Positions 1-6,249 of a stretch of DNA of 6,552 bases are shown here, in pieces. Location: positions 1-6,552 of the forward strand of contig JAKIYU010000151.1 in the NCBI GenBank assembly GCA_022708385.1, in the 5' to 3' direction. The position numbers and the translations under genes were made by a program. How positions within the stretch are numbered: position 1 is the first letter of the stretch; the number at the start of each line of letters is the position of its first letter. The notes under the pieces were generated by a model, which worked only from the letters and a program-made list of their open reading frames with translations, was not told where the DNA came from and did not search any database. The stretch is from Bacteroidota bacterium (lineage in GTDB: Bacteria > Bacteroidota > Bacteroidia > Bacteroidales > PXBB01).

Positions 1-1222
1 TGTCAAGGGGAATAAAAATATCGGGCATAATGCCGCCGCCGCCATAAACCACTCTTCTGTGTTCGGTGTAAAATTTAAGTGAATCGGGGAAATGGATGCT
101 GTCGGCAGAAGTTAGTTCGCCTTTGTTGTACCTGTTCACAAGGTCTTTGTTGTAATTTTCGACACCCCCTTCGTACGATTTCTGAATATTTCTTCCGGAG
201 GGTGTATAATACCTGGCCGTTGTTAGGCGTATAATAGAGCCATCAGGCAGGTCGAAGGGACGCTGAACAAGACCTTTGCCAAAAGAACGCCTGCCGATAA
301 TGACAGCCCTATCGAGGTCCTGAACGGCTCCAGAAACGATTTCACTTGCTGAGGCAGATCCCTCATCAATTAACACGACCAATTTGCCTTTAGAAAATTT
401 GCCTTCTTTTAGCGACACATAATTTTCTCTGGGGCTGGCTACGCCTTCGGTATAAACAATCAGTTTTCCTTTTGGTAAAAATTCTTCCGACAGGCTGATT
501 GATACGTCGAGAAAGCCTCCCGAATTGCCTCTAAGATCAAGAATCAGGTTTTTCATGCCTTCTCGCGATAACTTTTTGTAGGCATCATTGAACTCCTGCA
601 TGGTGGTGCGGGAAAACTTGTTCAATTTAATATACCCGATATCCTCCTTAATAATAAAGGAAGCATCGATGCTATTGATAGGAATTTTATCCCGGGTAAT
701 GGTAAAGTCTATTACATTTTCAACACCTCTGCGAAAAATGCCAACAGTGACCTTAGAACCTTTCTCACCCCTGAGTTTTTTCATAACGTAATCGTTGTTT
801 ATTTTAGGACCGGTAGCATCTTCGCCGTCAATTCTGACAATGCGGTCGCCGGGGATAATACCTAGTTTTTCTGATGGTCCTCCCGGTGTGGGGGCAATTA
901 CCATAATGGTATCGTTAAGTATTTGAAATTGGACACCTATACCTTCAAAACTTCCAAGCAAAGGCTCGTTGGCTTTTTTTTGCTCTTCCTTGCTCATATA
1001 AACCGAATGCGGGTCAAGGTCTTTGAGCATACCACGAATGGCAAATTCAACAAGTTCGTTATTATTAACTGTGTCAACATAAAATAATTGAATAATTTGT
1101 AATGCTTTAATAAATTTTACTTCATTTTCATCGTATGTTTTAATCGACTGCGGGAATACGACTTTTGAAAAGATAAGCAGGATTAATACAGTTATAATGG
1201 ATTTTAACTTTAAATAGTTCAT
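1..1222 (-). CDS. S41-family C-terminal processing peptidase (CtpA/Prc type), 3' end missing
   Basis: This is an exported serine protease of the tail-specific/C-terminal processing family, which cleaves near the C-termini of envelope proteins. The minus-strand frame is open from ATG at 1222-1220 to the window edge, giving 407 codons without a stop. Residues 1-25 form a signal peptide (KLK followed by a hydrophobic run). A helical segment with the family motif DLDPHSVYM lies around 68-76. A PDZ domain spans roughly 90-175, including FEGIGVQF and PGDRIVRIDGE. The protease core includes LDLRGNSGG (228-236), catalytic Ser291 inside GSASASEI, Lys316 in SFGKG and Gln320, with the 25-residue Ser-Lys and 4-residue Lys-Gln spacings of the family. 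YYTPSGRNIQ (338-347) is also typical. Bacteroidota members usually run past 500 residues, so about 130 or more are probably missing (recalled, not measured). No Shine-Dalgarno sequence precedes the start. The enzyme looks active; its substrate is unknown. Confidence 0.95.
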   Translation of the reverse strand, partial: MNYLKLKSIITVLILLIFSKVVFPQSIKTYDENEVKFIKALQIIQLFYVDTVNNNELVEFAIRGMLKDLDPHSVYMSKEEQKKANEPLLGSFEGIGVQFQILNDTIMVIAPTPGGPSEKLGIIPGDRIVRIDGEDATGPKINNDYVMKKLRGEKGSKVTVGIFRRGVENVIDFTITRDKIPINSIDASFIIKEDIGYIKLNKFSRTTMQEFNDAYKKLSREGMKNLILDLRGNSGGFLDVSISLSEEFLPKGKLIVYTEGVASPRENYVSLKEGKFSKGKLVVLIDEGSASASEIVSGAVQDLDRAVIIGRRSFGKGLVQRPFDLPDGSIIRLTTARYYTPSGRNIQKSYEGGVENYNKDLVNRYNKGELTSADSIHFPDSLKFYTEHRRVVYGGGGIMPDIFIPLD

Positions 1223-1268
1223 GGAGTAATATTTGAATTTACTAACGTTAACAGCTGTTTATAAAATT

Positions 1269-1289
1269 TATTTTCCAAAAAGGAAAATA
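1269..1289. repeat. Perfect 8-bp dyad in the protease leader
   Basis: TATTTTCC and GGAAAATA form a perfect 8-bp inverted repeat around a 5-nt A-loop. The stem has only two GC pairs, so it would be a weak RNA hairpin; as DNA it resembles an operator half-site pair. It starts about 10 nt downstream of the candidate -7 element, at the expected start of the transcript, where a repressor could block initiation. No T-run makes it a terminator on either strand. Confidence 0.4.
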
Positions 1290-1298
1290 TCACATTTA

Positions 1299-1306
1299 CA
1301 AACTTA
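1299..1306 (-). promoter_or_regulatory. Candidate Bacteroidota -7 promoter element for the protease gene
   Basis: Read on the minus strand this is TAAGTTTG, an exact match to the Bacteroidota housekeeping -7 consensus TAnnTTTG. It lies 77 nt upstream of the protease ATG, so transcription would begin a few bases downstream and give a leader of about 70 nt. I found no TTG at the expected -33 position, so only half of the promoter is supported. Confidence 0.4.
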
Positions 1307-1484
1307 CATAAAATATTATATGTGTACTGTTGTATTAAAAAATTCTTTTTGTAAGCGGAATGAAATAGTATTAGTATTATTGTAAAAACGTCATCCGATA
1401 ACCTTATGGAAGTATTCATTTTTAAGAATTAATCGGATTTATGCACCTAAACGATTTGCTGGTACAAAAGAGAGTAAGTCCGTT

Positions 1485-2045
1485 TTAATCTTCTGCCGGA
1501 CACATAAGCGGTTCGGGCTCGGTGTCTTTATCTTCACCAAACCAAATTGCTGCATAGTTTTTATAAATTCCAACCCCCAAAGCATTCCATTTCTTTGTGT
1601 TCCATGTAGCTTTATTAATAATAACGTTATTGTGGGGCGTGCTTTTTTTCCAGACCCGAAGCGCTTCAAATGCACCGGCCTGGCCTGAGCTCACATAATA
1701 AACGCACTCGTAGCCATAACCCTTATAAGCAGTAAGTTCTGAAGGTTTAAGCCACATACATTCCCATGTTTTTTCATTTTTCGCATCATATTTACAGGTG
1801 CTCCATCCATGCGACATTTCCTTAACATTTTTGTATAAATCGACCATATGGCTATGTGCCACATACGAAAGTGATCGGGACAATGGTATGGGGGGCAAGT
1901 TCTTTTCCTTTCGATAATCATTTACAAGAAGATAAAGTTTCCTCTCCTCAACGGTAGTGCAATGGCTTTTGTAAGATGTGTCAGGAGGGGTGGCATTTGC
2001 ATGGCAGGTAAGCAGGCTTGCCAGAAGAAAGACAGTACTCAGCAT
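1485..2045 (-). CDS. Secreted CAP/SCP-domain protein
   Basis: This 186-residue protein belongs to the CAP superfamily (cysteine-rich secretory protein/antigen 5/PR-1, the SCP fold). The bacterial roles of the family are mostly unknown. After a hydrophobic leader (residues 1-18, likely cleavage after CHANA), the domain begins at LYLLVNDYRKEKNLPPI (37-53), the usual helix-one region, followed by SYVAHSHMVDL. Candidates for the conserved metal-binding His/Glu tetrad are His79 (MSHGW), Glu113 (GYEC), Glu128 (FEALRVW) and His138 (TPHNN). The closing strands are NALGVGIYKNYAAIWFGED (154-172). Cysteines at 29, 84, 96, 114 and 182 could form disulfides. The length fits a single secreted CAP domain. 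The leader lacks a basic residue; the in-frame codons upstream would supply one, but no standard start codon lies there. The gene is divergent from the ankyrin gene and upstream of the protease gene on the same strand. Family call firm, function unknown. Confidence 0.85.
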   Translation of the reverse strand: MLSTVFLLASLLTCHANATPPDTSYKSHCTTVEERKLYLLVNDYRKEKNLPPIPLSRSLSYVAHSHMVDLYKNVKEMSHGWSTCKYDAKNEKTWECMWLKPSELTAYKGYGYECVYYVSSGQAGAFEALRVWKKSTPHNNVIINKATWNTKKWNALGVGIYKNYAAIWFGEDKDTEPEPLMCPAED

Positions 2046-2138
2046 AAGTAATAATTTTAATACCCAAATAACGTTTATTCAAAGTATTTGTTATAATTAT
2101 GAAAAATGATTTATAAATTTATACACTAAAATTTCTTC
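2046..2138. promoter_or_regulatory. Divergent intergenic region, probably with promoters both ways
   Basis: These 93 nt lie between the divergent starts of the CAP gene and the ankyrin gene, so both promoters probably sit here. The DNA is very AT-rich. No exact TAnnTTTG is present on either strand. The nearest are TACTTTG read leftward (2080-2086) and TATTTG read rightward (2085-2090), which overlap around the small dyad CAAA-gta-TTTG at 2080-2090. A second small dyad, AATAA-cgt-TTATT, lies at 2067-2079. Neither start codon has a Shine-Dalgarno match. Confidence 0.45.
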
Positions 2139-3509
2139 ATGAAGAAAGTATTTTTTTTTGTAATTACACTGTTATTATTTCTTAGCACAAGTGCTCAGAA
2201 CAGGAAAATTGACGATTCATTACTGGTTGCTGCTTACAATAATGATTTACAACTGGTTGAGAAACTGCTGGCCGACAGCGTTAATGTTAATGCAAAGACC
2301 GAGGAAGGTGTTACCCCACTGATGTATGCAGCACAAAACGGCAACGACACCATGATTGATTTATTAATCAATCATGGGGCATTGGTAAATGAAAAACCTG
2401 TTGACGGTTATACTGCCCTTATAAGCGCCTGCCTGTTCAATCATCTGAATGCCGCCATCAGCCTTATTGAACAAAATGCCGATATCAATGCCACCACAGA
2501 ATATGGCGCCACACCCCTTATGATTGCCGCTGCTTATGGTTATTATATAATAACCGACATGTTGCTCTACTATAATGCCCAGACAGAAATTAAGGATTTA
2601 TACGGAAATACGGCACTCAATATTGCAGCCACGCATGGTTTTTTCGACATTGCAGAATTGCTTATCAGCAAAGGTGCCCAAATAGATGCCAGCGACGAAA
2701 ACGGCTATACACCTCTTATGTCGGCAATTATAAATAATCAGGTTAAAACCGTCGAGGTACTCTTAAAGAACAAGGCACAAATTAACGCACAGAACAACAA
2801 AGGCTTTACACCTCTTATGCTGGCATTAAGAGCGCGTAACGACACCATCGTGCAGATGCTCACCGAACAGCCATTTGACCTCAGTATCCGTAACGCCTAT
2901 GGACAAGGTGCCCACGAGGTGGCTTTGCTTAACAAAAACAAAAGTTTTAAGAAAGCCCATCCCGAAAAGAATAAAATTAAAAATTATTTGCCCTATATAA
3001 AAAGTATTGAATTTACAAACGGCCTGTCGATGGCTACAAACGACATAATGTTTTATCAAAACACAGGGATTTATGATGTGCGGAATGCTTTAAACCTTAC
3101 ACTGGGATATGCTACCAGAATAGGCAAGAAAAAAATTCTGGAAAGCCTCAACAACAGTGTTTTTTACCAGTACAACGAAAAACGCTCGCATCTTTTTGCC
3201 GGTATTACAAAAGATTTCACACTTAGTTTCGACAGCGAAAATGAAACGGGCATAGAAGCGGGTTTGCGTTTTTTGTACAGTTTCGGAAATATTGAGGGAA
3301 CCACCGCCAAAGCCGTTAAACAATTCCTGCTTTCGCCAATATCGGGCTTATATTATTCACACGACTTCATTACTTTCAGGCTTACTTATGCTTATTTCAA
3401 AGTAAAAACGGCCAAGCTCTCTCCACATAAATTAGAAATCGGGGTAAGCATAAACATCAACGTCAGGAAAAACCCTGAACATAAAAAATCTATTTACTGG
3501 GTGAATTAA
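2139..3509 (+). CDS. Secreted ankyrin-repeat protein with barrel-like beta-rich C-terminus
   Basis: This 456-residue protein has a signal peptide (MKK, then hydrophobic to STSAQ at residue 20), so it should act in the periplasm or outer membrane. Residues 25-250 hold about seven ankyrin repeats at 31-33-residue spacing. The clearest starts are GVTPLMYAAQNG (57), GYTALISACLFN (90), GATPLMIAAAYG (123), GNTALNIAATHG (156), GYTPLMSAIINN (189) and GFTPLMLALRAR (222); a first repeat (25-53) and an eighth (254-270) are degenerate. Ankyrin repeats bind other proteins. Residues 285-442 show alternating hydrophobic and polar strands rich in Tyr, Phe and Gly, for example NALNLTLGYATRIG and HDFITFRLTYAYFKV, suggesting a small outer-membrane beta-barrel. 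This is inference from pattern, and the protein does not end in the usual C-terminal aromatic residue. The stop lies 3 nt before the next gene's ATG, so the two are almost certainly co-transcribed. A T9 tract lies in codons 5-7. Ankyrin call firm, barrel tentative. Confidence 0.9.
   Translation: MKKVFFFVITLLLFLSTSAQNRKIDDSLLVAAYNNDLQLVEKLLADSVNVNAKTEEGVTPLMYAAQNGNDTMIDLLINHGALVNEKPVDGYTALISACLFNHLNAAISLIEQNADINATTEYGATPLMIAAAYGYYIITDMLLYYNAQTEIKDLYGNTALNIAATHGFFDIAELLISKGAQIDASDENGYTPLMSAIINNQVKTVEVLLKNKAQINAQNNKGFTPLMLALRARNDTIVQMLTEQPFDLSIRNAYGQGAHEVALLNKNKSFKKAHPEKNKIKNYLPYIKSIEFTNGLSMATNDIMFYQNTGIYDVRNALNLTLGYATRIGKKKILESLNNSVFYQYNEKRSHLFAGITKDFTLSFDSENETGIEAGLRFLYSFGNIEGTTAKAVKQFLLSPISGLYYSHDFITFRLTYAYFKVKTAKLSPHKLEIGVSININVRKNPEHKKSIYWVN
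2151..2159 (+). repeat. T9 homopolymer at codons 5-7 of the ankyrin gene
   Basis: Nine consecutive T encode Phe5-Phe6-Phe7 of the signal peptide, 12 nt after the start of the ATG. Loss or gain of one base would end translation near the N-terminus, so the tract could in principle act as a slipped-strand on/off switch. A run of this length can also arise simply because Phe is favoured in signal peptides and TTT is common in AT-rich genomes. Confidence 0.6.
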
Positions 3510-3512
3510 TGT

Positions 3513-5675
3513 ATGGCAAAAACGCTGTTCCATAAAATTATTATAAGCAGGTATTGGATCTGCCTCATTGTGCTGATGGGAAACATTTGTCTGTCGGGGT
3601 ATGCACAGAGTTTTGAGCCACAGGGATATCTTGATTATGTCGATATGAATGGGGGAAACGGATGGGCTTATGATGAAGATGCAGGCATGCAGCCCATTGA
3701 AGTGCATATTTACATCGACAACCGTTTGTATGCCATATTACTTGCAGACGAAAGCAGACCCGACCTGGTCAGCAACGGTTTTACTCCTAACCCTGAGCAT
3801 GGTTTCAGTTTCTTTATTACGGGTTTCGATACCACGCGGGCACATGAAATTGCTGTTTATGCCATTGACTATGGGGGCACTTCCTCTACGCTTTTGGGTA
3901 ATTGTCCGAGCAGGGTGAGAAATATACCTGCAGGTGATGCCGTTATAAGCCATCCTGCAGGCCCCTCCGACATTGTTATAACAACTTCGCAGCGGCTTGC
4001 AGTGGCCATCGGTTCGCTTATCTGGGATGGAAAGGAATTTATTGACAGTTACGACCATGGCAGGGAGTTACAATCGGCACTGTCGTTCAACCATTGGGGA
4101 GAATGCTATAACCCTACAGAAGCCGGCTGTGCACTTGATGACACGGGCAGTACCAGTACAAGTTTTCTGCAATATCTCAGCACTTCGGGCAATATGCTTG
4201 AGACGCAGACTTTGCCGGCATTCTGGACACAACCCGGAGATACGGCGCCTGTATGCGGCTATGCCCTTAATACCACTGAAAGAGCCCCTTATTATTTTCA
4301 CAAGAAAGTGCAGATTGGTATGCCGGGCATGCCCCACGTCATACAATACAATACTTCATTCGACATGCCTGTAAACACTTCATATAACATAGGGGCTTTT
4401 GAAGTGACCACGGCTTACATGCCCATTGATTTTTCGGTGTTTTGGACGTATAACCCTGCATCGCAAATATTAACGCCCCTTACAGACGGCCCTGGAGAAC
4501 AGGGATTACCTGTAATAATTGCCACTGCCAACAGCAATTATGCACTGGGCATTTATTCCCCCGATTTGCCCGACACTATGTATCCTGACAAGGGTTACGG
4601 CAGGTTTCGTTATGACGATTGCACTAAATGGAATTGCGTTTTCAAAAAAACGCCCGTCACTGAGGGCACCTATAACTTCCGTAGTTACGTTATTGCAGGT
4701 TCTTTAAATAATGTAACTGTTTCTATGACCCAACTTTATAATTATTTTATTGTTTCGGCTGATTTTACAGCGGATACAACCTGTGCAGGCATGCCTGTTG
4801 TATTAACTGACCAAAGCATAGGAGTCAATGCAGAAACTTTATATTACTGGGATATATATGATGATGGTGTAATTGATGACAGCACACAAGGCAACATTAG
4901 CTACACTTTCAATACTGCAGGCATTTACCCTGTCCGTTTAACGGTAATAAACGGCATAGACAGCGCCCACAGAAGTACCATTGTTAAAAACGTCATTGTT
5001 ATTGACAAACCGGATGCCGGGCTGATAAGTGGCCACCTTAGCGTGTGTGAGGGCAGTGAGCAGGTATATTATGTAACAACCGAACCAGGCGCACTATATT
5101 ATTCATGGACTTTGCCCCTGAGATGGACAGGCCTCTCGGATGTCGATTCGATTACAGCCACAGCAAGTATTATGGGAGGCGTCGTTGCCGTTAGTGTTAC
5201 AAATCAGTGTGGCACAGGACAACCTGCATATTTAAATGTAAATGTAAATGCCCCCCCACACACACCGGTAATTACCTATATCCTTATTATACTTAGTTCA
5301 AATGCCCAGTCAGGCAACCAGTGGTACAACGAAAATGGCCCTATACAAGGAGCAACAGGCGCAATATTTAAACCGCTATCGCAGGGATGTTATTACGTAA
5401 TGGTTACGGATGCAAACGGTTGTGTTTCGGAACCATCAAACATCATTTGCAATGGCATTACCAATACCCCTTTTGAAATAAATACAGGTGAGGCATTGAA
5501 TTTATGGTATAACTCCCTTAGCCATAAGTTGAACATTATTTCCAAAGACCTTTCCTTTTCAGCAAAAGGCCGGTTAACAGTTTACACAACTGCAAGTAAA
5601 ATGGTCAAAAAAAAGGTACTTGAAGATCAATATACCGTAATTGATTTAAACGATTTGCATGATGGATTTATATAG
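3513..5675 (+). CDS. Large secreted PKD/Ig-domain protein, T9SS sorting domain cut by a frameshift
   Basis: This 720-residue frame encodes an exported multidomain surface protein. Residues 1-31 are a signal peptide ending SGYA. Residues 36-103 form a beta-module (GYLDYVD, GWAYDED, VHIYIDN, SRPDL, HGFSF) that I recall in other secreted bacterial proteins. Residues 152-411 are an uncharacterised conserved-looking domain with LIWDGKEFIDSYDHGRELQS and GECYNPTEAG (170-205). A PKD domain follows at 416-498 (YYWDIYDDG, YTFNTAGIYPVRLTV), then a PKD-like module (501-579) and an Ig-like module (584-645, SGNQWYNENGPIQGATG, YYVMVTDANGC). From about 653 a type A T9SS sorting domain starts (HKLNIIS, GRLTVYT, YTVIDLNDLHDG), but the frame stops at residue 720. 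The missing final strand lies in the -1 frame to 5731; the repaired protein would be 739 residues. The gene follows the ankyrin gene by 3 nt. No enzymatic motif is visible; adhesion or binding is a guess. Confidence 0.88.
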   Translation: MAKTLFHKIIISRYWICLIVLMGNICLSGYAQSFEPQGYLDYVDMNGGNGWAYDEDAGMQPIEVHIYIDNRLYAILLADESRPDLVSNGFTPNPEHGFSFFITGFDTTRAHEIAVYAIDYGGTSSTLLGNCPSRVRNIPAGDAVISHPAGPSDIVITTSQRLAVAIGSLIWDGKEFIDSYDHGRELQSALSFNHWGECYNPTEAGCALDDTGSTSTSFLQYLSTSGNMLETQTLPAFWTQPGDTAPVCGYALNTTERAPYYFHKKVQIGMPGMPHVIQYNTSFDMPVNTSYNIGAFEVTTAYMPIDFSVFWTYNPASQILTPLTDGPGEQGLPVIIATANSNYALGIYSPDLPDTMYPDKGYGRFRYDDCTKWNCVFKKTPVTEGTYNFRSYVIAGSLNNVTVSMTQLYNYFIVSADFTADTTCAGMPVVLTDQSIGVNAETLYYWDIYDDGVIDDSTQGNISYTFNTAGIYPVRLTVINGIDSAHRSTIVKNVIVIDKPDAGLISGHLSVCEGSEQVYYVTTEPGALYYSWTLPLRWTGLSDVDSITATASIMGGVVAVSVTNQCGTGQPAYLNVNVNAPPHTPVITYILIILSSNAQSGNQWYNENGPIQGATGAIFKPLSQGCYYVMVTDANGCVSEPSNIICNGITNTPFEINTGEALNLWYNSLSHKLNIISKDLSFSAKGRLTVYTTASKMVKKKVLEDQYTVIDLNDLHDGFI
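5233..5265 (+). repeat. Simple-sequence block inside the T9SS-cargo gene
   Basis: Three in-frame copies of the hexamer TAAATG (5233-5250, encoding LNVNVN) are followed by seven C (5251-5257) and four AC dinucleotides (5258-5265). The block marks the linker between the PKD-like and Ig-like modules. The hexamer changes length in frame. The C7 run is a possible slippage site, but the frame is intact across it here. Confidence 0.6.
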
Positions 5676-5731
5676 TGGAAGTTGTTTGGGGAGACTTTAG
5701 GAAAATTGGGAAAATTGTCAAAATAAAGTGA
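5666..5731 (+). pseudogene. Out-of-frame remnant of the T9SS C-terminal sorting signal
   Basis: In the frame one base behind the upstream gene, this segment reads IYIVEVV, then WGDF, then RKIGKIVKIK and a TGA stop at 5729-5731. T9SS type A domains typically end with G-(I/F)-Y-(hydrophobic)-V, a turn, and a basic-hydrophobic strand with a K-x-V-K-like ending, which is exactly this pattern. It directly continues LNDLHDG at residues 712-718 of the upstream frame. Restoring one base, T in the TTT at 5667-5669 or A beside 5666, joins the two. The zero frame instead reads F-I-stop. No canonical -1 slippery heptamer is in register, so programmed frameshifting is not supported. Confidence 0.85.
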
Positions 5732-5740
5732 GTAAGGAAG

Positions 5741-5788
5741 TAAATTAAAGTATATTAAAATATATTAAAATATTTAAAATATTTAAAA
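5741..5788. repeat. 9-10-nt AT tandem repeats with phased A-tracts upstream of the lipoprotein gene
   Basis: Five degenerate units lie head to tail: TAAATTAAAG, TATATTAAAA twice (5751-5770) and TATTTAAAA twice (5771-5788). Their AAAA ends fall at 5757-5760, 5767-5770, 5776-5779 and 5785-5788, about one helical turn apart. Phased A-tracts of this kind bend DNA, and the array ends 13 nt before the lipoprotein ATG. It may act as a curved promoter region or simply be slippage-prone AT-rich spacer. No exact TAnnTTTG element accompanies it, and no terminator separates it from the gene before. Confidence 0.6.
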
Positions 5789-5801
5789 TAATACATGTGT
5801 T

Positions 5802-6248
5802 ATGGGTGATTTTGCAAAATTTAAAACAGAATTACTTTTATGTATCATGGGCTGTCTGTATCTATTTTTATTGTTAATGGGCTGCGATAAACCATCTATT
5901 GATTGTGAGTATCCCGATTATTCGGAGTGTGTAACACAAGAGCCGAAAAACGGTAAGCTTAAAATAAAAATTACGATTAACGGAGAAAACAAGTCGGTTC
6001 CTATTGTTATATATTATGGACGCATAGAACATGATGCTGTATGTCTTCGGGACACACTTAATATTAAAGAACAGCAATATACAGTTCCCGCCGATGTGTA
6101 TTATGCGGTTAAAGCGACCTATAAATCGGGAAACAGAACTATTCATGCCGTTGACGGTGGCTATCTGGAAAAGAAATCATATCTGGTATGTGATTCAACA
6201 TGCTGGGTTGTAAAAGACGTCGATCTTAACCTCAAATTACAATACTGA
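5802..6248 (+). CDS. Small secreted lipoprotein of unknown function
   Basis: I do not recognise a named family for this 148-residue protein. Residues 1-27 are a lipoprotein signal peptide: basic residues at 6 and 8, a hydrophobic core, and the lipobox LMGC with Cys28 as the lipidated residue. The mature part is about 121 residues. A short Cys/acidic linker (Cys35, Cys43, CEYPDYSEC) leads into a beta-rich domain, GKLKIKITING (51-61), VPIVIYYGRIE (66-76), QYTVPADVYYAVKATYKSG (92-110), suggesting an Ig-like or transthyretin-like fold by pattern only. Cys81, Cys130 and Cys134 (VCDSTCWV) may form disulfides. The ATG at 5802 is preferred because it gives a basic n-region; Met16 would leave a very short leader with none. 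No Shine-Dalgarno sequence is seen. It lies downstream of the phased A-tract array and 1 nt before the photolyase start. Confidence 0.85.
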   Translation: MGDFAKFKTELLLCIMGCLYLFLLLMGCDKPSIDCEYPDYSECVTQEPKNGKLKIKITINGENKSVPIVIYYGRIEHDAVCLRDTLNIKEQQYTVPADVYYAVKATYKSGNRTIHAVDGGYLEKKSYLVCDSTCWVVKDVDLNLKLQY

Positions 6249-6249
6249 C

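Larger units (their letters stand above)
1223..1484. other. AT-rich gap between the CAP gene and the protease gene
   Basis: This 262-nt stretch separates two minus-strand genes. It holds a -7-like promoter element, a hairpin-capable dyad, two short palindromes near the protease start (TAACGTTA at 1243-1250, AACAGCTGTT at 1250-1259) and a 7-nt inverted repeat ATCCGAT/ATCGGAT with a 32-nt loop (1393-1399 and 1432-1438). No terminator with a GC-rich stem and T-run was found after the CAP gene. A 66-codon minus-strand frame (1219-1419) crosses it, but its F/I/L/N/K/Y-rich product is what AT-rich non-coding DNA gives, so I do not call it a gene. Confidence 0.6.

Noticed and set aside
1219..1419. 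A 66-codon minus-strand frame whose TGA overlaps the protease ATG as ATGA
   Set aside because: The overlap looks like translational coupling, but the frame lies in the AT-rich intergenic gap. Its product is dominated by residues with AT-rich codons and shows no domain, signal or motif. It also contains the dyad and the -7-like element. Conservation in relatives would be needed to revive it.
1393..1438. Inverted repeat ATCCGAT/ATCGGAT as a terminator for the CAP gene
   Set aside because: The 7-bp arms are separated by 32 nt with no T-run on the minus strand, so it is neither a good terminator nor a convincing operator.
1439..1675. A 78-codon minus-strand frame overlapping the 3' end of the CAP gene
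   Set aside because: It overlaps the closing strands of the CAP domain in another frame, and its basic, low-information product shows no family signal.
3997..4374. A 125-codon plus-strand frame inside the large secreted protein gene
   Set aside because: It lies entirely within a well-supported coding region in another frame, and its Arg/Cys-rich product has no recognisable feature.
5655..5680. Programmed -1 ribosomal frameshifting to reach the T9SS tail
   Set aside because: The zero-frame codons GAT GGA TTT ATA TAG contain no X-XXY-YYZ heptamer in register, and no strong downstream stem was seen. A plain one-base loss explains the data better.
5700..5717. Tandem 9-nt repeat GGAAAATTG x2 after the stop at 5675
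   Set aside because: It is explained by the repeated Lys-Ile codons of the out-of-frame sorting-domain tail and is not a separate regulatory element.
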